Shown: positions 1-8,033, counted from the stretch's first letter. The stretch is DNA of 64,000 bases from Bailinhaonella thermotolerans (GCF_003594875.1 NZ_QZEY01000026.1:1-64000); one strand, 5' to 3'. The notes: generated by a model from the letters alone, not told the origin. Made by a program: numbers and translations.

Positions 1-36
1 AAGGCGCAGCTGGTTCTCTTCAGGAAAAGTGTTCAT
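1..36 (-). CDS. N-terminus of an unknown protein (cut by window edge)
   Basis: Only the first 12 codons are visible (MNTFPEENQLRL). On the minus strand the ATG is preceded by AGGAGGT about 12 nt upstream, a strong if slightly distant ribosome binding site. The rest lies outside the window, so no function can be given. Confidence 0.4.
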   Translation of the reverse strand, partial: MNTFPEENQLRL

Positions 37-162
37 GCGCGTTGCTCGACCTCCTAGCTTGTTTTCGTCAAGGGCGCCCCGGGGCAAGAAGTTGCGTCAC
101 AGCGACTCCTTGCCCCCGTAAACAAATCGTGCCTAATTGGAGTTAGCCCTGAACGTCCCTGA

Positions 163-375
163 TCGAAGACCTGGCCGCGCGGGTTCGACGTCTACCGGGG
201 GTACCGTCCGAACGAGTCGCTCCAGGGCGGATCGCAGCGATGGACGGTGGTCTCGTACGTCGAGGCCGGCCGCGAGCAGGAGTTCCGCGAGCTGCTCGCG
301 CCCAACGGCTGCGAGGTGCACCGGCTGTACCGGGTGGAGTCGCCCGTCCCTCAGTCCGGGATCGGGAAGCGGTAG
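163..375 (+). pseudogene. Possible 3' gene remnant, unknown
   Basis: A frame open from 163 to a TAG at 373-375 reads as ordinary protein in its second half (for example GFDVYRGYRPNE and TVVSYVEAGREQEFRELL). It has no start codon or ribosome site and begins just after an in-frame TGA. It overlaps the 3' end of the convergent GntR gene by 25 nt. It may be the tail of a gene cut off by a rearrangement. I do not recognise the family. Confidence 0.25.
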
Positions 376-1118
376 TCGAACACGGCCATGTCTGCCCTGA
401 TCACGAACCTGGTCACGTCCAGCGGCCCGTCTTCGGTGTGGTAGGTGCGGAAGACCTCGAAGACGGGTGTTCCGGCGGGGATTTCGAGCCGGGCGGACTC
501 TGGGCCCGTGGGCATGCGAGCTGTGATTTCCTCTTGCACGTCGAGGACGGGGGAGACTGCGTTGATCCGGGCGATGTGGCCGCCTGCTCCCTCGGCGGCG
601 ACCAACTCGGGCGACCGCTCGCCGGTGGCGATCGTGAAGTAGCTGTCAACGGACTGGTTGATGACGCCGTCGATCGTGGTGATTCGCCGGCGGACGTACA
701 CCAGCTCGCCCTCGGCGACGCCCGGCAGTCGCGCGGCGACGAACGCCGGCGCGGGCGTCTGTTCGGTCACGGCCGTTTGCCCGATGGCCTTGCCCTGCCG
801 CCCCCCTTCGGCGACGAGAAGCGGCTGGGGGTTGTCGCCCGCCCAGACGGAGCGACTGTAACGACTGATCCCGTAGCGCCGCACGGCGGGCTTGACGCGC
901 ACGAAGTTGCCGAGCCCTTGGCGAGAGACCACAAGGCCCTCCTGCTTGAGCCGGTCAATCGCGTACCTGACGGTGACCTGACTGGTCCCGAAGCTCTCCG
1001 CCAGGGCCGGGAGGCCAGGAAGCCTGTCACCGGGCTGAAGCTCGCCCGATTCGATCTGGGCGCGCATGGCGTCGGCGATGCGCTGCTGCCGTGACCTGCC
1101 GTCGGTCGTCTCGCTCAT
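351..1118 (-). CDS. GntR-family transcriptional regulator with UTRA domain
   Basis: A 255-residue protein counted from ATG 1118 (MSETTDG). The open frame extends further upstream, but the winged helix begins right after this start. Residues about 10-75 form a GntR winged helix (AMRAQIESGELQPGDRLP, then TSQVTVRYAIDRLKQEG). Residues about 95-250 resemble the UTRA ligand-binding domain, including the typical YVRRRITTIDGV stretch. GntR/UTRA proteins are usually ligand-released repressors; in actinomycete plasmids such regulators (KorSA type) control transfer or maintenance genes. A 13-bp inverted repeat lies 26 bp upstream of the start and is a likely autoregulatory operator. The next gene, at 1306, is divergent, so both may be controlled from this intergenic region. 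The target genes and ligand are unknown. Confidence 0.85.
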   Translation of the reverse strand: MSETTDGRSRQQRIADAMRAQIESGELQPGDRLPGLPALAESFGTSQVTVRYAIDRLKQEGLVVSRQGLGNFVRVKPAVRRYGISRYSRSVWAGDNPQPLLVAEGGRQGKAIGQTAVTEQTPAPAFVAARLPGVAEGELVYVRRRITTIDGVINQSVDSYFTIATGERSPELVAAEGAGGHIARINAVSPVLDVQEEITARMPTGPESARLEIPAGTPVFEVFRTYHTEDGPLDVTRFVIRADMAVFDYRFPIPD

Positions 1119-1143
1119 GGGGTTAACCGTAGCGCCCACTGTT

Positions 1144-1195
1144 GGTCTGTTTACAGAGAGGGAGGGGCGTGCTGCAATGAGTCTGTAAACAGACC
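1144..1195. promoter_or_regulatory. Inverted-repeat operator between GntR gene and DUF6879 gene
   Basis: A perfect 13-bp inverted repeat: GGTCTGTTTACAG at 1144-1156 and CTGTAAACAGACC at 1183-1195, separated by 26 bp. The arms are AT-richer than their surroundings and sit in the divergent intergenic space, as expected for paired GntR operator half-sites. Binding by the adjacent regulator is inferred. Confidence 0.6.
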
Positions 1196-1305
1196 GACAG
1201 ACCGATCCACACCATCGGGCCGACCCCTGTCTGATCGGGTCACACATGGACCAGAGCGCCAGCCAGGATGAAGGCCGCTGATGGCCCTATTCGGGAGGCC
1301 GCGTC

Positions 1306-2079
1306 ATGGATCACAGCCCCATCAACCCGCGCGAGGTGGACTACGTCGGCGGAGGCGGTAGCGGCGACGAGGAGTGCCCGGCGGTGTACCGGGACAGACT
1401 CACCGGCGGCTTCTACCAGGTCGGCAGGCACATCACCGATCCGGAGGTGCTGCAGAGCCTTCGTCAGCACCTGGCGATCGGCGCCGACGAGGCGGTCATC
1501 TGGCAGCCGGAAAGCCTCGCGGAGGCTCTCGCCGAGGCCGCCGCAGGCGCCTACGGGCAGGAACGGCAGGGGCCGGGGGAGCCAGCGTTCGCCGATCTTC
1601 TGGCCCGCACCCAGCGGTCGGCCGTCCACCTGGAGATGCGCGACGTCTACGAGCCCGCGCATCCCGGCTTCAACGACTGGCTCAACGGCGGGTCCGGCCG
1701 CGTCGATCGCACACCGTGGACCTCCCTCGTCGAGCAGGCGACCGCGCGCGGGGTCAGGATGCGCCGCGCCCGCATCGTGTCCGAGCCGGTCACCGACTAC
1801 ATCGCGTGGGAGCACATGATCACCGATGTGAACATCAAGGCCGGCGAAGAGGTTCGCTGGCTGCCGCGCCGCCTGGCGTCCGGGCTGATGCTCCCGCACG
1901 CCGACTTCTGGATGTTCGACAACCGCCTCGTGCGCTTCCACTACAACGCCGGCGACGGGACCAGCCTCAAGCGGTACGAGTGGGTGTCCGACCCTCGCTA
2001 CGTCGCCCCGGTGGTCGCATGCTTCGAGATGGTGTGGGAGCGAGCCATCCCGCATGAGGAGTACACCCCGCCGCGGTGA
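1306..2079 (+). CDS. DUF6879-family protein with N-terminal extension
   Basis: A 257-residue protein. Residues about 95-257 match the DUF6879 pattern: FADLLARTQRSAVHLEMRD near the start, then a W-rich stretch, RARIVSEPVTDYI and LPHADFWMFDN. The first ~85 residues (CPAVYRDRLTGGFYQVGRHI onward) look like a separate small domain that often occurs as its own gene; here the two are fused. DUF6879 genes in actinomycetes typically sit beside Xre regulators carrying DUF5753, and one follows here in convergent orientation 15 bp away. A toxin-antitoxin-like or regulatory partnership is often supposed but not established. No catalytic motif is visible. The ATG lies at the start of the conserved extension; a shorter start is possible. 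Confidence 0.75.
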   Translation: MDHSPINPREVDYVGGGGSGDEECPAVYRDRLTGGFYQVGRHITDPEVLQSLRQHLAIGADEAVIWQPESLAEALAEAAAGAYGQERQGPGEPAFADLLARTQRSAVHLEMRDVYEPAHPGFNDWLNGGSGRVDRTPWTSLVEQATARGVRMRRARIVSEPVTDYIAWEHMITDVNIKAGEEVRWLPRRLASGLMLPHADFWMFDNRLVRFHYNAGDGTSLKRYEWVSDPRYVAPVVACFEMVWERAIPHEEYTPPR

Positions 2080-2094
2080 GCCCATCCGTCCCAT

Positions 2095-2973
2095 TCACGG
2101 CAGGGCGTCCAGGGCCTTGGCGATGAGAGCACGGGCGGAATCGCCGTGCACAGCGAGCGACCACAGCCTGTCCCAGGCCTCGCCGTACATCCGCGTCTCG
2201 TACGGCTGGGTGAACGTGAGGTCGCCGGACACCAGCTCGACCGTGACGATCGTCCGGTCCGGCAGCTCGGACATGGTGAACGACTCGTCCGGTGAGATCC
2301 CGCGCCGGTCCGCGTCGCGGGGGATGATGCCCAGGGACACGGTCGCCGGGTACTTGGTCCGCAGTAGATCGTCGAGTCGCTGGAGCTGCTCGCGGTGCAC
2401 TTCAGCCGGAGCGGGCCGGTACCAGATCACATCCTCCTCCAGCAGGAACGCCCATGCAGTGCCCGGCCGTTCCAAACAGCGCTGCCGCTCCATGCGAGCC
2501 GCGACCGCCTGGGAGACATCGTCGATGTCCAGGTGCTGCTCGACGCGGGCCTGGGTCAGATAGACGGTGGTGAGCGCCTCCGTCTGGAGCAGGCCCGGGA
2601 TCACCTTCGTCTGATAGACCCAGTGGCGTTTTACCTGCCAGTACTTGTCGCGAAGCTTCCGTTGGCGGCCATGGAGCCCTGCACGGTTGAGCTGGCGGTG
2701 GGTGATCCACATCCCGGCGACAGCGGCCTGCTCCGCCAGCAGCTCGGCCTCCTGCTCCGGCGGCACCCCGCACACCCTGCACCACGTGCGTACGTGCTCG
2801 GCCGTGATGGTTCGCTGCCCGCGCTCGACCATGGAGACCAGAGCCGACTGCGCCCATCCCGCTCGGCGTGCGAACTCCACGCCGGACAGTCCGGCGTCCG
2901 TGCGCACCTGACGAAGCTGCGCGCCGAGACGCTGCCGGGCAGCTTGCGCTGCTGACGATGGTGATGATGGCAC
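2095..2973 (-). CDS. Xre-type helix-turn-helix regulator with DUF5753
   Basis: A 292-residue protein. The first ~75 residues hold an Xre helix-turn-helix (LRQVRTDAGLSGVEFARRAG, then SALVSMVERGQRTI). The rest is the DUF5753 domain, marked by YQTKVIPGLLQTEALT, a central RQRCLER and the terminal YGEAWDRLW. GTG 2973 is chosen because GTGAGG lies about 9 nt upstream; an alternative GTG at 2994 adds seven residues. In the family the HTH binds DNA and DUF5753 is thought to contact a small partner protein, commonly DUF397 or DUF6879. A DUF6879 gene ends 15 bp away on the opposite strand, which supports a functional pair. Confidence 0.85.
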   Translation of the reverse strand: MPSSPSSAAQAARQRLGAQLRQVRTDAGLSGVEFARRAGWAQSALVSMVERGQRTITAEHVRTWCRVCGVPPEQEAELLAEQAAVAGMWITHRQLNRAGLHGRQRKLRDKYWQVKRHWVYQTKVIPGLLQTEALTTVYLTQARVEQHLDIDDVSQAVAARMERQRCLERPGTAWAFLLEEDVIWYRPAPAEVHREQLQRLDDLLRTKYPATVSLGIIPRDADRRGISPDESFTMSELPDRTIVTVELVSGDLTFTQPYETRMYGEAWDRLWSLAVHGDSARALIAKALDALP

Positions 2974-3170
2974 GGCGATGATCCTCACGTACACGGCTGA
3001 TGAGGACGGCGAGTTTCACAGGCATTAACAGCTGATCGCCTCTCCCCTCACGCTCTCACACTATTGCTGTTAAAGACTGTGAAACTGCTGGCCCGCCTGG
3101 TGAGCCCAGGTGAATGCTCCTATCAGCACCGCCCCCGAGCGCCGATGTGACGCGGTAATCCGGAGGAGAC

Positions 3171-3425
3171 ATGGCCATTTACGAGCAAGTATCCGAGGTC
3201 GCGGACGAGTTCCCCCACTGGACGGTCTTCCGCAGTGACGCCGGCCGGTGGTGGGCTTCGCTGAGACGGGAGTTGACCCGGCGCGAGATGGCCGAGTCCT
3301 GTGACCGGGTGGTGGACGCGGACGACCTGGGCGGGCTCGCCGTAAAGCTGCGTGAGCAGGAGCGGCGGCAGGCGGTCGCGGCGCGGGACAAGCTCGCCAA
3401 GCCCCGCCTCAGGGGTGCGTCGTGA
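3171..3425 (+). CDS. Small conserved actinobacterial protein, paralog of the next gene
   Basis: An 84-residue protein, ATG start preceded by CGGAGGAG. It contains FPHWTVFRSDAGRWWASLRR followed by LTRREM and a C-terminal helix ending in REQERRQ. The next gene has the same plan (YPGWEITRRTDKTWAADRRC, then LTQRQ and AEQERR), so the two are tandem paralogs. Its stop overlaps the GTG of the next gene (GTGA), indicating translational coupling. No function is known to me. It probably starts a four- or five-gene operon running to 4358. Confidence 0.65.
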   Translation: MAIYEQVSEVADEFPHWTVFRSDAGRWWASLRRELTRREMAESCDRVVDADDLGGLAVKLREQERRQAVAARDKLAKPRLRGAS

Positions 3426-3721
3426 GCCGCTGGTGGGACGACCCGGCGGTCATCATGGCGCCGGAGGACCTGCGCCGGCTGGACGCCATGGCGGCGCTGT
3501 ACCCGGGCTGGGAGATCACCCGCCGCACCGACAAGACGTGGGCCGCCGACCGGCGGTGCGGTCTCACCCAGCGGCAGGAGGACGGCGGTCTCGTCGCGCG
3601 GCTGACCGCCGAGAGCCTGGCGGAGCTGGGCCGGATGCTCGCCGAACAGGAGCGGCGGGCCACCAACGGGCGGCTCTGGCTGATCGCCGGGCCCGGCGTC
3701 CACCCCGGGAGGACCGCATGA
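3422..3721 (+). CDS. Small conserved actinobacterial protein, paralog of the previous gene
   Basis: A 99-residue protein starting at a GTG that overlaps the previous stop. It shares the aromatic-rich core and the terminal AEQERR helix with the preceding protein but has a longer N-terminus (SRWWDDPAVIMAPEDLRRLD). It ends in an ATGA overlap with the next start, so the three genes form a tightly coupled operon. The family is frequent near Xre/DUF5753 islands, but I know of no assigned role. Confidence 0.65.
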   Translation: MSRWWDDPAVIMAPEDLRRLDAMAALYPGWEITRRTDKTWAADRRCGLTQRQEDGGLVARLTAESLAELGRMLAEQERRATNGRLWLIAGPGVHPGRTA

Positions 3722-4143
3722 CCCCGACCGTGCTCATGAACGCCCTGCGCGAGCATCTGGCCGCGCACGGGCTGTACGTCCAGGACGACGCGGTCCGCCA
3801 CGTCGGCGACGCCGTACGGCTGCGGCTCGGTGACCTGGAGGTGACGGCCACCGCGGACTCGTTCGCCTGGGACGGGCACCACCATCCGGCAGAGCAGGCC
3901 GGGCAGGTGGCCGAGCTGCTGGCCGAGGCGTACGAGGAATACGCGCTGCGCTGGCTGAAGTCGATGTGCCCCGGCTGGGACTACCGGCGCGACCCCGACG
4001 GCTTCCGGGCGCTGTGGCTGTGCGAGCTGCCCCAGCGGCTCATGGACGCCGGATTCCGCGCCGAGGTGGCCGAGAAGACCCTGCGCGCCTTCGTCAACGC
4101 CGTCCGGAAGCAGTCCTACCTCGCCCACATCAACGGCTGCTGA
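3718..4143 (+). CDS. Hypothetical protein of the same operon
   Basis: A 141-residue soluble protein. The ATG at 3718 overlaps the upstream stop (ATGA). The sequence is acidic with a basic, helical C-terminus (AEVAEKTLRAFVNAVRKQSYL). A W/Y-rich centre (YALRWLKSMCPGWDYRRDPD) is its most distinctive part. I do not recognise the family. The operon context with two small paralogs and a following membrane protein is the only functional clue. Confidence 0.6.
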   Translation: MTPTVLMNALREHLAAHGLYVQDDAVRHVGDAVRLRLGDLEVTATADSFAWDGHHHPAEQAGQVAELLAEAYEEYALRWLKSMCPGWDYRRDPDGFRALWLCELPQRLMDAGFRAEVAEKTLRAFVNAVRKQSYLAHINGC

Positions 4144-4166
4144 CCCTCATCCCCGGAAGGTTTCTC

Positions 4167-4358
4167 ATGCGCTTCCTGCGGACCATCGTGCGCATCGCTC
4201 CCCCGCTCGGCCTGGTGCTGCCGGCCGCCGGCCTCGCGGCGCTCTTCCTGCGCCATGAGGCCCTGTCCTGGTGCCTGCTGGTCACGGCCGCGATCATGTC
4301 CTGCCTCGACCAGGTGCCCGTCCTGCGCCGCTGGGCCACACCCGATCCCAGCGCCTGA
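4167..4358 (+). CDS. Small membrane protein, two predicted helices
   Basis: A 63-residue protein. GGAAGG lies 9 nt before the ATG. Two hydrophobic stretches, roughly residues 10-28 (PPLGLVLPAAGLAALFL) and 32-48 (LSWCLLVTAAIMSCL), are separated by a short charged turn, so a hairpin in the membrane is expected. It is the last gene of the 3171-4358 run and is followed by a strong hairpin. Function unknown. Confidence 0.5.
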   Translation: MRFLRTIVRIAPPLGLVLPAAGLAALFLRHEALSWCLLVTAAIMSCLDQVPVLRRWATPDPSA

Positions 4359-4361
4359 AGC

Positions 4362-4412
4362 CCCGCGACCGGGGCGACGCCACCCCTTGGGGGAGACGCC
4401 CCCGGTCGCGGG
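4362..4412 (+). terminator. Hairpin after the 3171-4358 operon
   Basis: Perfect 13-bp inverted repeat CCCGCGACCGGGG (4362-4374) / CCCCGGTCGCGGG (4400-4412), starting 3 nt after the stop codon. There is no T-tract, as is common in high-GC actinomycetes. Confidence 0.6.
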
Positions 4413-4595
4413 CCAGCCGGCGGCGGCGACGCGGAGACCGCGGCAAGGTCCCGCGCGCCGCTGCCCTCCACGCCGCCCCGGTTCCCAGGAAGGAGGCAGC
4501 GCGCCGCGGCGGCCCGGCGGCGGCCGACCACCAGTGCACGCGTACGGTCCTCACCCACCGCTCGCACCCAGGCCGCCGCCGGGGCCCCTGAAACC

Positions 4596-4635
4596 GGCGC
4601 GGCGAGCCCAAGGTCCCTCCTGGGCTCGCCGCGCC
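4596..4635. terminator. Perfect 15-bp hairpin upstream of the acidic peptide gene
   Basis: GGCGCGGCGAGCCCA (4596-4610) and its exact complement (4621-4635) flank a 10-nt loop. It lies 30 nt before the peptide start, so it may be a terminator or a leader structure controlling the peptide-kinase-hemC genes. The ~300 bases from 4359 to 4665 otherwise show no gene. Confidence 0.5.
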
Positions 4636-4665
4636 ACCCACCACCACGAGAAAGGGACGAGACGA

Positions 4666-4758
4666 ATGACCGAGACGATCAACCTGCGCGAGCCGGACGA
4701 GGACGAGACCAGCGACCAGGAGGACAGCGGCCAGGAGGAGGACGTGACGGCCTCCTAG
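4666..4758 (+). CDS. Acidic 30-residue peptide, possible RiPP-like precursor
   Basis: A very short ORF with AAGGGA 8 nt before the ATG. The peptide begins MTETINLREPDEDETSDQ and ends in DVTAS. It is strongly acidic (Asp/Glu in almost half the positions), has no Cys and ends with Thr and Ser. It is followed after only 10 nt by the kinase-like gene, which suggests co-expression. Size, acidity and position beside enzymes would fit a leader-type peptide substrate, but no known precursor family is recognised. It could also be a small regulatory peptide or not be translated. Confidence 0.4.
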   Translation: MTETINLREPDEDETSDQEDSGQEEDVTAS

Positions 4759-4768
4759 AAGACACCAG

Positions 4769-5602
4769 ATGTTCGACGACCTGACCCGCGACCGGGCCGC
4801 GCTGCCCGCTCCGGTGCTCCGCGCGATCGAGGCGCGCACCGGCCCGGTCGTGCGCACGATCCCAGCGCTCGTCGGCGACCAGGCCGACGTCGCCGCCACC
4901 CTCGTCACCGCCGAGGGGAAGGTGTTCGTCAAGGCGGCGCCCATCCGGCGAGCCGCCGTACGGGGATTGCGCCGTGAGGCGCTCCTGGCCCCCCGCCTGA
5001 CCGGGCTCGCACCCCGGCTTCGTTGGACGCTTGAGGGCGAGGGGTGGCTGGTGCTGGGTTGGGAGCACATCGAGGGCCGTCACGCCGACTATGGCCCAGG
5101 GTCAGCGGATCTGGAGATCCTCGCGGCGCTCCTCGGCGCGCTGGCGTCCACCCCTTGTCCTTCCGAGCTACGGCGCACGATCCGACCGCCCTGGCTCGCC
5201 ACCGCCCGCGACCCGTCCCCCGCGCGGCTCCTGCACGCAGATCTGAACAGCACCAACGTGCTGATCACCAAGTCCGGCCGCGCGTATCTGGTGGACTGGG
5301 CCAACGCCGCACGCGGGCCGGCCTGGATGGAAACCGCGCTGCTGCCGCCGTGGCTGCTGCGAGCCGGGCACACACCGGCGTCGGCCGAGGGCTGGCTGAG
5401 CCAAATCCCGGCCTGGCGGCACGCCGAGCCCGAGATCCTCGACACCTTCGCCGTCACTCTGGCCGCCAGGTGGCAGGCGCGCAGCGTAAACAGCGGTGCT
5501 CCCTGGATCGCTGAGCGGGCGGATCTCAGCCTGCGGTGGGCCGACCACCGCCTCACTCGCCGCCCACCCACCCTGGCACCAGGAGTACCGAATGCGCGAT
5601 GA
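4769..5602 (+). CDS. Aminoglycoside phosphotransferase (APH)-like kinase
   Basis: A 277-residue protein with the APH/choline-kinase fold signature: the Brenner-type loop LLHADLNSTNVLI (catalytic Asp, then Asn) followed by YLVDWANAARG, the metal-binding DW motif. The N-lobe has VFVKAAPIRRAAVRGLRREA, with the ATP-binding Lys and the helix-C Glu. Family members phosphorylate small-molecule hydroxyls or act as resistance enzymes; the substrate cannot be told from sequence. The gene follows the acidic peptide and overlaps the hemC-like gene by 11 nt, so the three are probably co-translated. Resistance, RiPP modification or metabolite activation are all possible. Confidence 0.75.
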   Translation: MFDDLTRDRAALPAPVLRAIEARTGPVVRTIPALVGDQADVAATLVTAEGKVFVKAAPIRRAAVRGLRREALLAPRLTGLAPRLRWTLEGEGWLVLGWEHIEGRHADYGPGSADLEILAALLGALASTPCPSELRRTIRPPWLATARDPSPARLLHADLNSTNVLITKSGRAYLVDWANAARGPAWMETALLPPWLLRAGHTPASAEGWLSQIPAWRHAEPEILDTFAVTLAARWQARSVNSGAPWIAERADLSLRWADHRLTRRPPTLAPGVPNAR

Positions 5603-6689
5603 GCACTCCGGACACGACATCTCCCTGCCGGCCTCTCAATCACGACAGATTGACCGGTGCCCGGCCCCCGGCGACATGTCTGCGCACCCCATCACCCAAT
5701 CGGGCGGGCGGGGTCTCCTCGATCGCTATGTTGACCAAGTGCTTCCGGAACGTAAGTTGCGCCTGGCTACCCGCACCTCGCCGATGGCGCGCGCCCAGGC
5801 GGACCACGTCGCCCGCCTGCTCACCGCCGTGTTGCCGGATCTGACGGTGGACATCGTCGGCATCGAGACCTCAGGCGACCGGTGGCAGGGCGACCTGGCC
5901 CAGCTCGGCGGCAAGGGCGCGTTCCTGAAGGAAATAGACCGAGCCCTGGTCACCGGCATGGCCGACGCTGCCGTGCACTGCCTCAAGGACGTGCCCGGCG
6001 ACATCCCCCTGCCCCCGGGGCTGGTGTTCGCCGCCTACCTGCCCCGCCAGGACGTGCGCGACGTGGCCGTGTTCCGGACCGGCTCGCCGTACCACGACCT
6101 GGCCGACCTGCCCCCCGGAACCCGCGTCGGCACTTCGTCGGTACGGCGCAAGGCCCAGCTTCTGCGCTGGCGGCCGGATCTGGCCATCGAGCGCATTCGC
6201 GGCAACGTCAACTCCCGCCTCGCCCGGCTGGACAGCGACGGCAAGGTCGAGGCGCTCGTCCTGAACGCCTCAGGCCTGGCCCGCATCGGCGGAGCGGGCG
6301 ACCGCGCCGTACAGCTCCTGGACACCGACATGATGTGCCCGGCGATCGGCGCCGGGGTGCTGGCCATCCAATGCAGCGACCGCGACACCGGCATCGTCGA
6401 GCTGATCCGCACCCTCGACGATCCCGACACCCGGCTGCACGTCACCGCCGAACGGGCCATGCTGCGCGGCCTGCAAGGGCACTGCAACAGCCCCATCGCG
6501 GGCTACTGCACCACCACCGCAGACGGACAGCTCTCCCTGATCGGGATGGTGTTCACCCGCGAGGGCGGCCAGTTCGTCTACACCCACGAATGGGACACGC
6601 CCGGCCGGGCCCGTGAGCTCGGCGAATACGTCGCCGCCGTGCTCAACCGCAAGGGCGCCCAGGACATCATCGCCGGCAGCCCGCACTGA
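5592..6689 (+). CDS. hemC-like: Hydroxymethylbilane synthase (porphobilinogen deaminase) homolog
   Basis: A 365-residue protein. The ATG at 5592 is preceded by AGGAG at 6 nt and overlaps the kinase stop. From residue ~55 it follows HemC throughout: LRLATRTSPMARAQADHV, the catalytic-Asp motif AVHCLKDVP, the substrate-binding GTSSVRRKAQ, and the dipyrromethane-attachment Cys in LQGHCNSPIAGY. HemC polymerises four porphobilinogens to hydroxymethylbilane in tetrapyrrole synthesis. No other heme genes are nearby, and the ~50-residue N-terminal extension is unusual, so this is probably a second copy serving an accessory pathway with the kinase and peptide. Catalytic residues appear intact. Confidence 0.9.
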   Translation: MRDEHSGHDISLPASQSRQIDRCPAPGDMSAHPITQSGGRGLLDRYVDQVLPERKLRLATRTSPMARAQADHVARLLTAVLPDLTVDIVGIETSGDRWQGDLAQLGGKGAFLKEIDRALVTGMADAAVHCLKDVPGDIPLPPGLVFAAYLPRQDVRDVAVFRTGSPYHDLADLPPGTRVGTSSVRRKAQLLRWRPDLAIERIRGNVNSRLARLDSDGKVEALVLNASGLARIGGAGDRAVQLLDTDMMCPAIGAGVLAIQCSDRDTGIVELIRTLDDPDTRLHVTAERAMLRGLQGHCNSPIAGYCTTTADGQLSLIGMVFTREGGQFVYTHEWDTPGRARELGEYVAAVLNRKGAQDIIAGSPH

Positions 6690-6786
6690 CCCCTCGGAAG
6701 CCCTTGGGAGTCGTTCATCGAAGGATGTGTAGAGATCCCGGATGATCTCGTGAACTTGCTCGTCCGGCTGTACGTGAAGGAGCGTT

Positions 6787-7089
6787 ATGGACTTGATCTC
6801 GATTCAGCGCCGGGGTGAGTTGATCTCCAGCTCCCGGACGAGCCTGAAGCTGGAGCTGCGAGACAACTACGCGGTCGATGCCGAGGCGCTGGAGGTTTGG
6901 CGGCGCCATGGGGCCGCGGAAGCGCGCAAGCTGATACAGCCGTACGCGGACAAGCTCGCCGCGCAGATCGCCGCCGGGGAGAAGAAGTTGCGGCGCGTCA
7001 AGGTACTCTCGCGCCGCAGCGACCGCGGCGACGACCCCGACCTCGCCGTGTCGCTGCACCACCTGACCGACCGCCTCCTCGCCCGGTAG
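6787..7089 (+). pseudogene. Truncated DUF6879-family gene
   Basis: A 100-residue ORF with AAGGAG close before the ATG. Residues 5-75 follow the N-terminal half of DUF6879: RGELISSSRTSLKLELRDNY corresponds to the TQRSAVHLEMRDVY region of the protein at 1306, and IAAGEKKLRRVKVLSRR to its RMRRARIVSEP region. The aromatic-rich second half is absent and replaced by ~20 unrelated residues before the stop. It is best read as a decayed second copy, though a functional short form cannot be excluded. It lies 6 nt upstream of the ATPase gene. Confidence 0.5.
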
Positions 7090-7095
7090 ACGCCC

Positions 7096-7827
7096 ATGTT
7101 CCTGTCCCGCATCCACCTCGACGACCACACCCCGGCCGAATGGCCGTTCACCGTGCCCGCCGTACAGCGGTTGCGCGAGGGCCTCACCTTCGACCGGCCG
7201 GTGACGTTCCTGGTCGGCGAGAACGGGTCGGGCAAGTCCACCATCGTCGAGGCCATCGCCGACGCCTGCGAGATCAACTCCGAAGGCGGCAAGGCCGGCA
7301 CCCGCTACGCCAGCACCGGCGACCCCACCCCCCTCGGCGCCGCGCTCCGGGCCGAGTTCACCGTCGAGGGCCTGCGCATGCTCGGCGGGCCCCGCCGCAA
7401 ACGCCGCGGGTTCTTCCTGCGCGCCGAGACCCTGTTCAACCTCGGCCAGAACGTCTCCGGCCGGTACGGCTTCTGGGAACAGAACCTCGACGAGCAAAGC
7501 CACGGCGAAGGCTTCTTCACCGTGCTGGAGACCATGTTCGCCGACCCCGGCATCTACCTCATGGACGAGCCCGAGGCCGCCCTGTCGTTCATGTCCTGCC
7601 TGCGCCTGGTCGGCCTCATGCACGACCTCGCCGGCGCGGGCGGGCAGATCATCTGCGCCACCCACTCCCCCATCCTGACCGCCCTGCCCGGCGCCCAGAT
7701 CCTCCAACTCAACGACCACGGCATCGCCCCGGCCGCCTGGGACAAGCTCGAACTCGTAGACCACTGGCGCCGCTTCCTCGGCCGCCCCGACGCCTACCTG
7801 CGCCACATCCTCGAACCCGGCCAGTAG
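7096..7827 (+). CDS. AAA/ABC-type ATPase (AAA_21-like), stand-alone
   Basis: A 243-residue protein with a full set of ABC-type ATPase motifs: Walker A GENGSGKST (residues ~38-46), a signature-like QSHGEGFF (~135), Walker B IYLMDEPEAAL (~155) and the H-loop ATHSPIL (~190). No coiled coil, TOPRIM or membrane segment is attached, so it is a single-domain SMC/RecF-like ATPase. Such genes are common as single genes in actinomycetes, and some belong to defence systems, but no partner nuclease adjoins it here. The upstream neighbour is a broken DUF6879 gene. Confidence 0.8.
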   Translation: MFLSRIHLDDHTPAEWPFTVPAVQRLREGLTFDRPVTFLVGENGSGKSTIVEAIADACEINSEGGKAGTRYASTGDPTPLGAALRAEFTVEGLRMLGGPRRKRRGFFLRAETLFNLGQNVSGRYGFWEQNLDEQSHGEGFFTVLETMFADPGIYLMDEPEAALSFMSCLRLVGLMHDLAGAGGQIICATHSPILTALPGAQILQLNDHGIAPAAWDKLELVDHWRRFLGRPDAYLRHILEPGQ

Positions 7828-8033
7828 CAGCGGTCTCCGTGGATTGGCCTAGCTGCGGATGCGAGACGAACAGCCCGTCACCGAGCCTGCGGCCTCCCCT
7901 GTCGGTCCGCTCCACAGTGGCCGGCCACCCCCGCTGCGCGAGTTCGACGAGTACGCCGCGCACCCCGTGGGCACCGTGTTGACCATGGTCGGGCGCTCCA
8001 CCGGGCGGCTGGCGCTGGGCCGCGGACGGGAAC

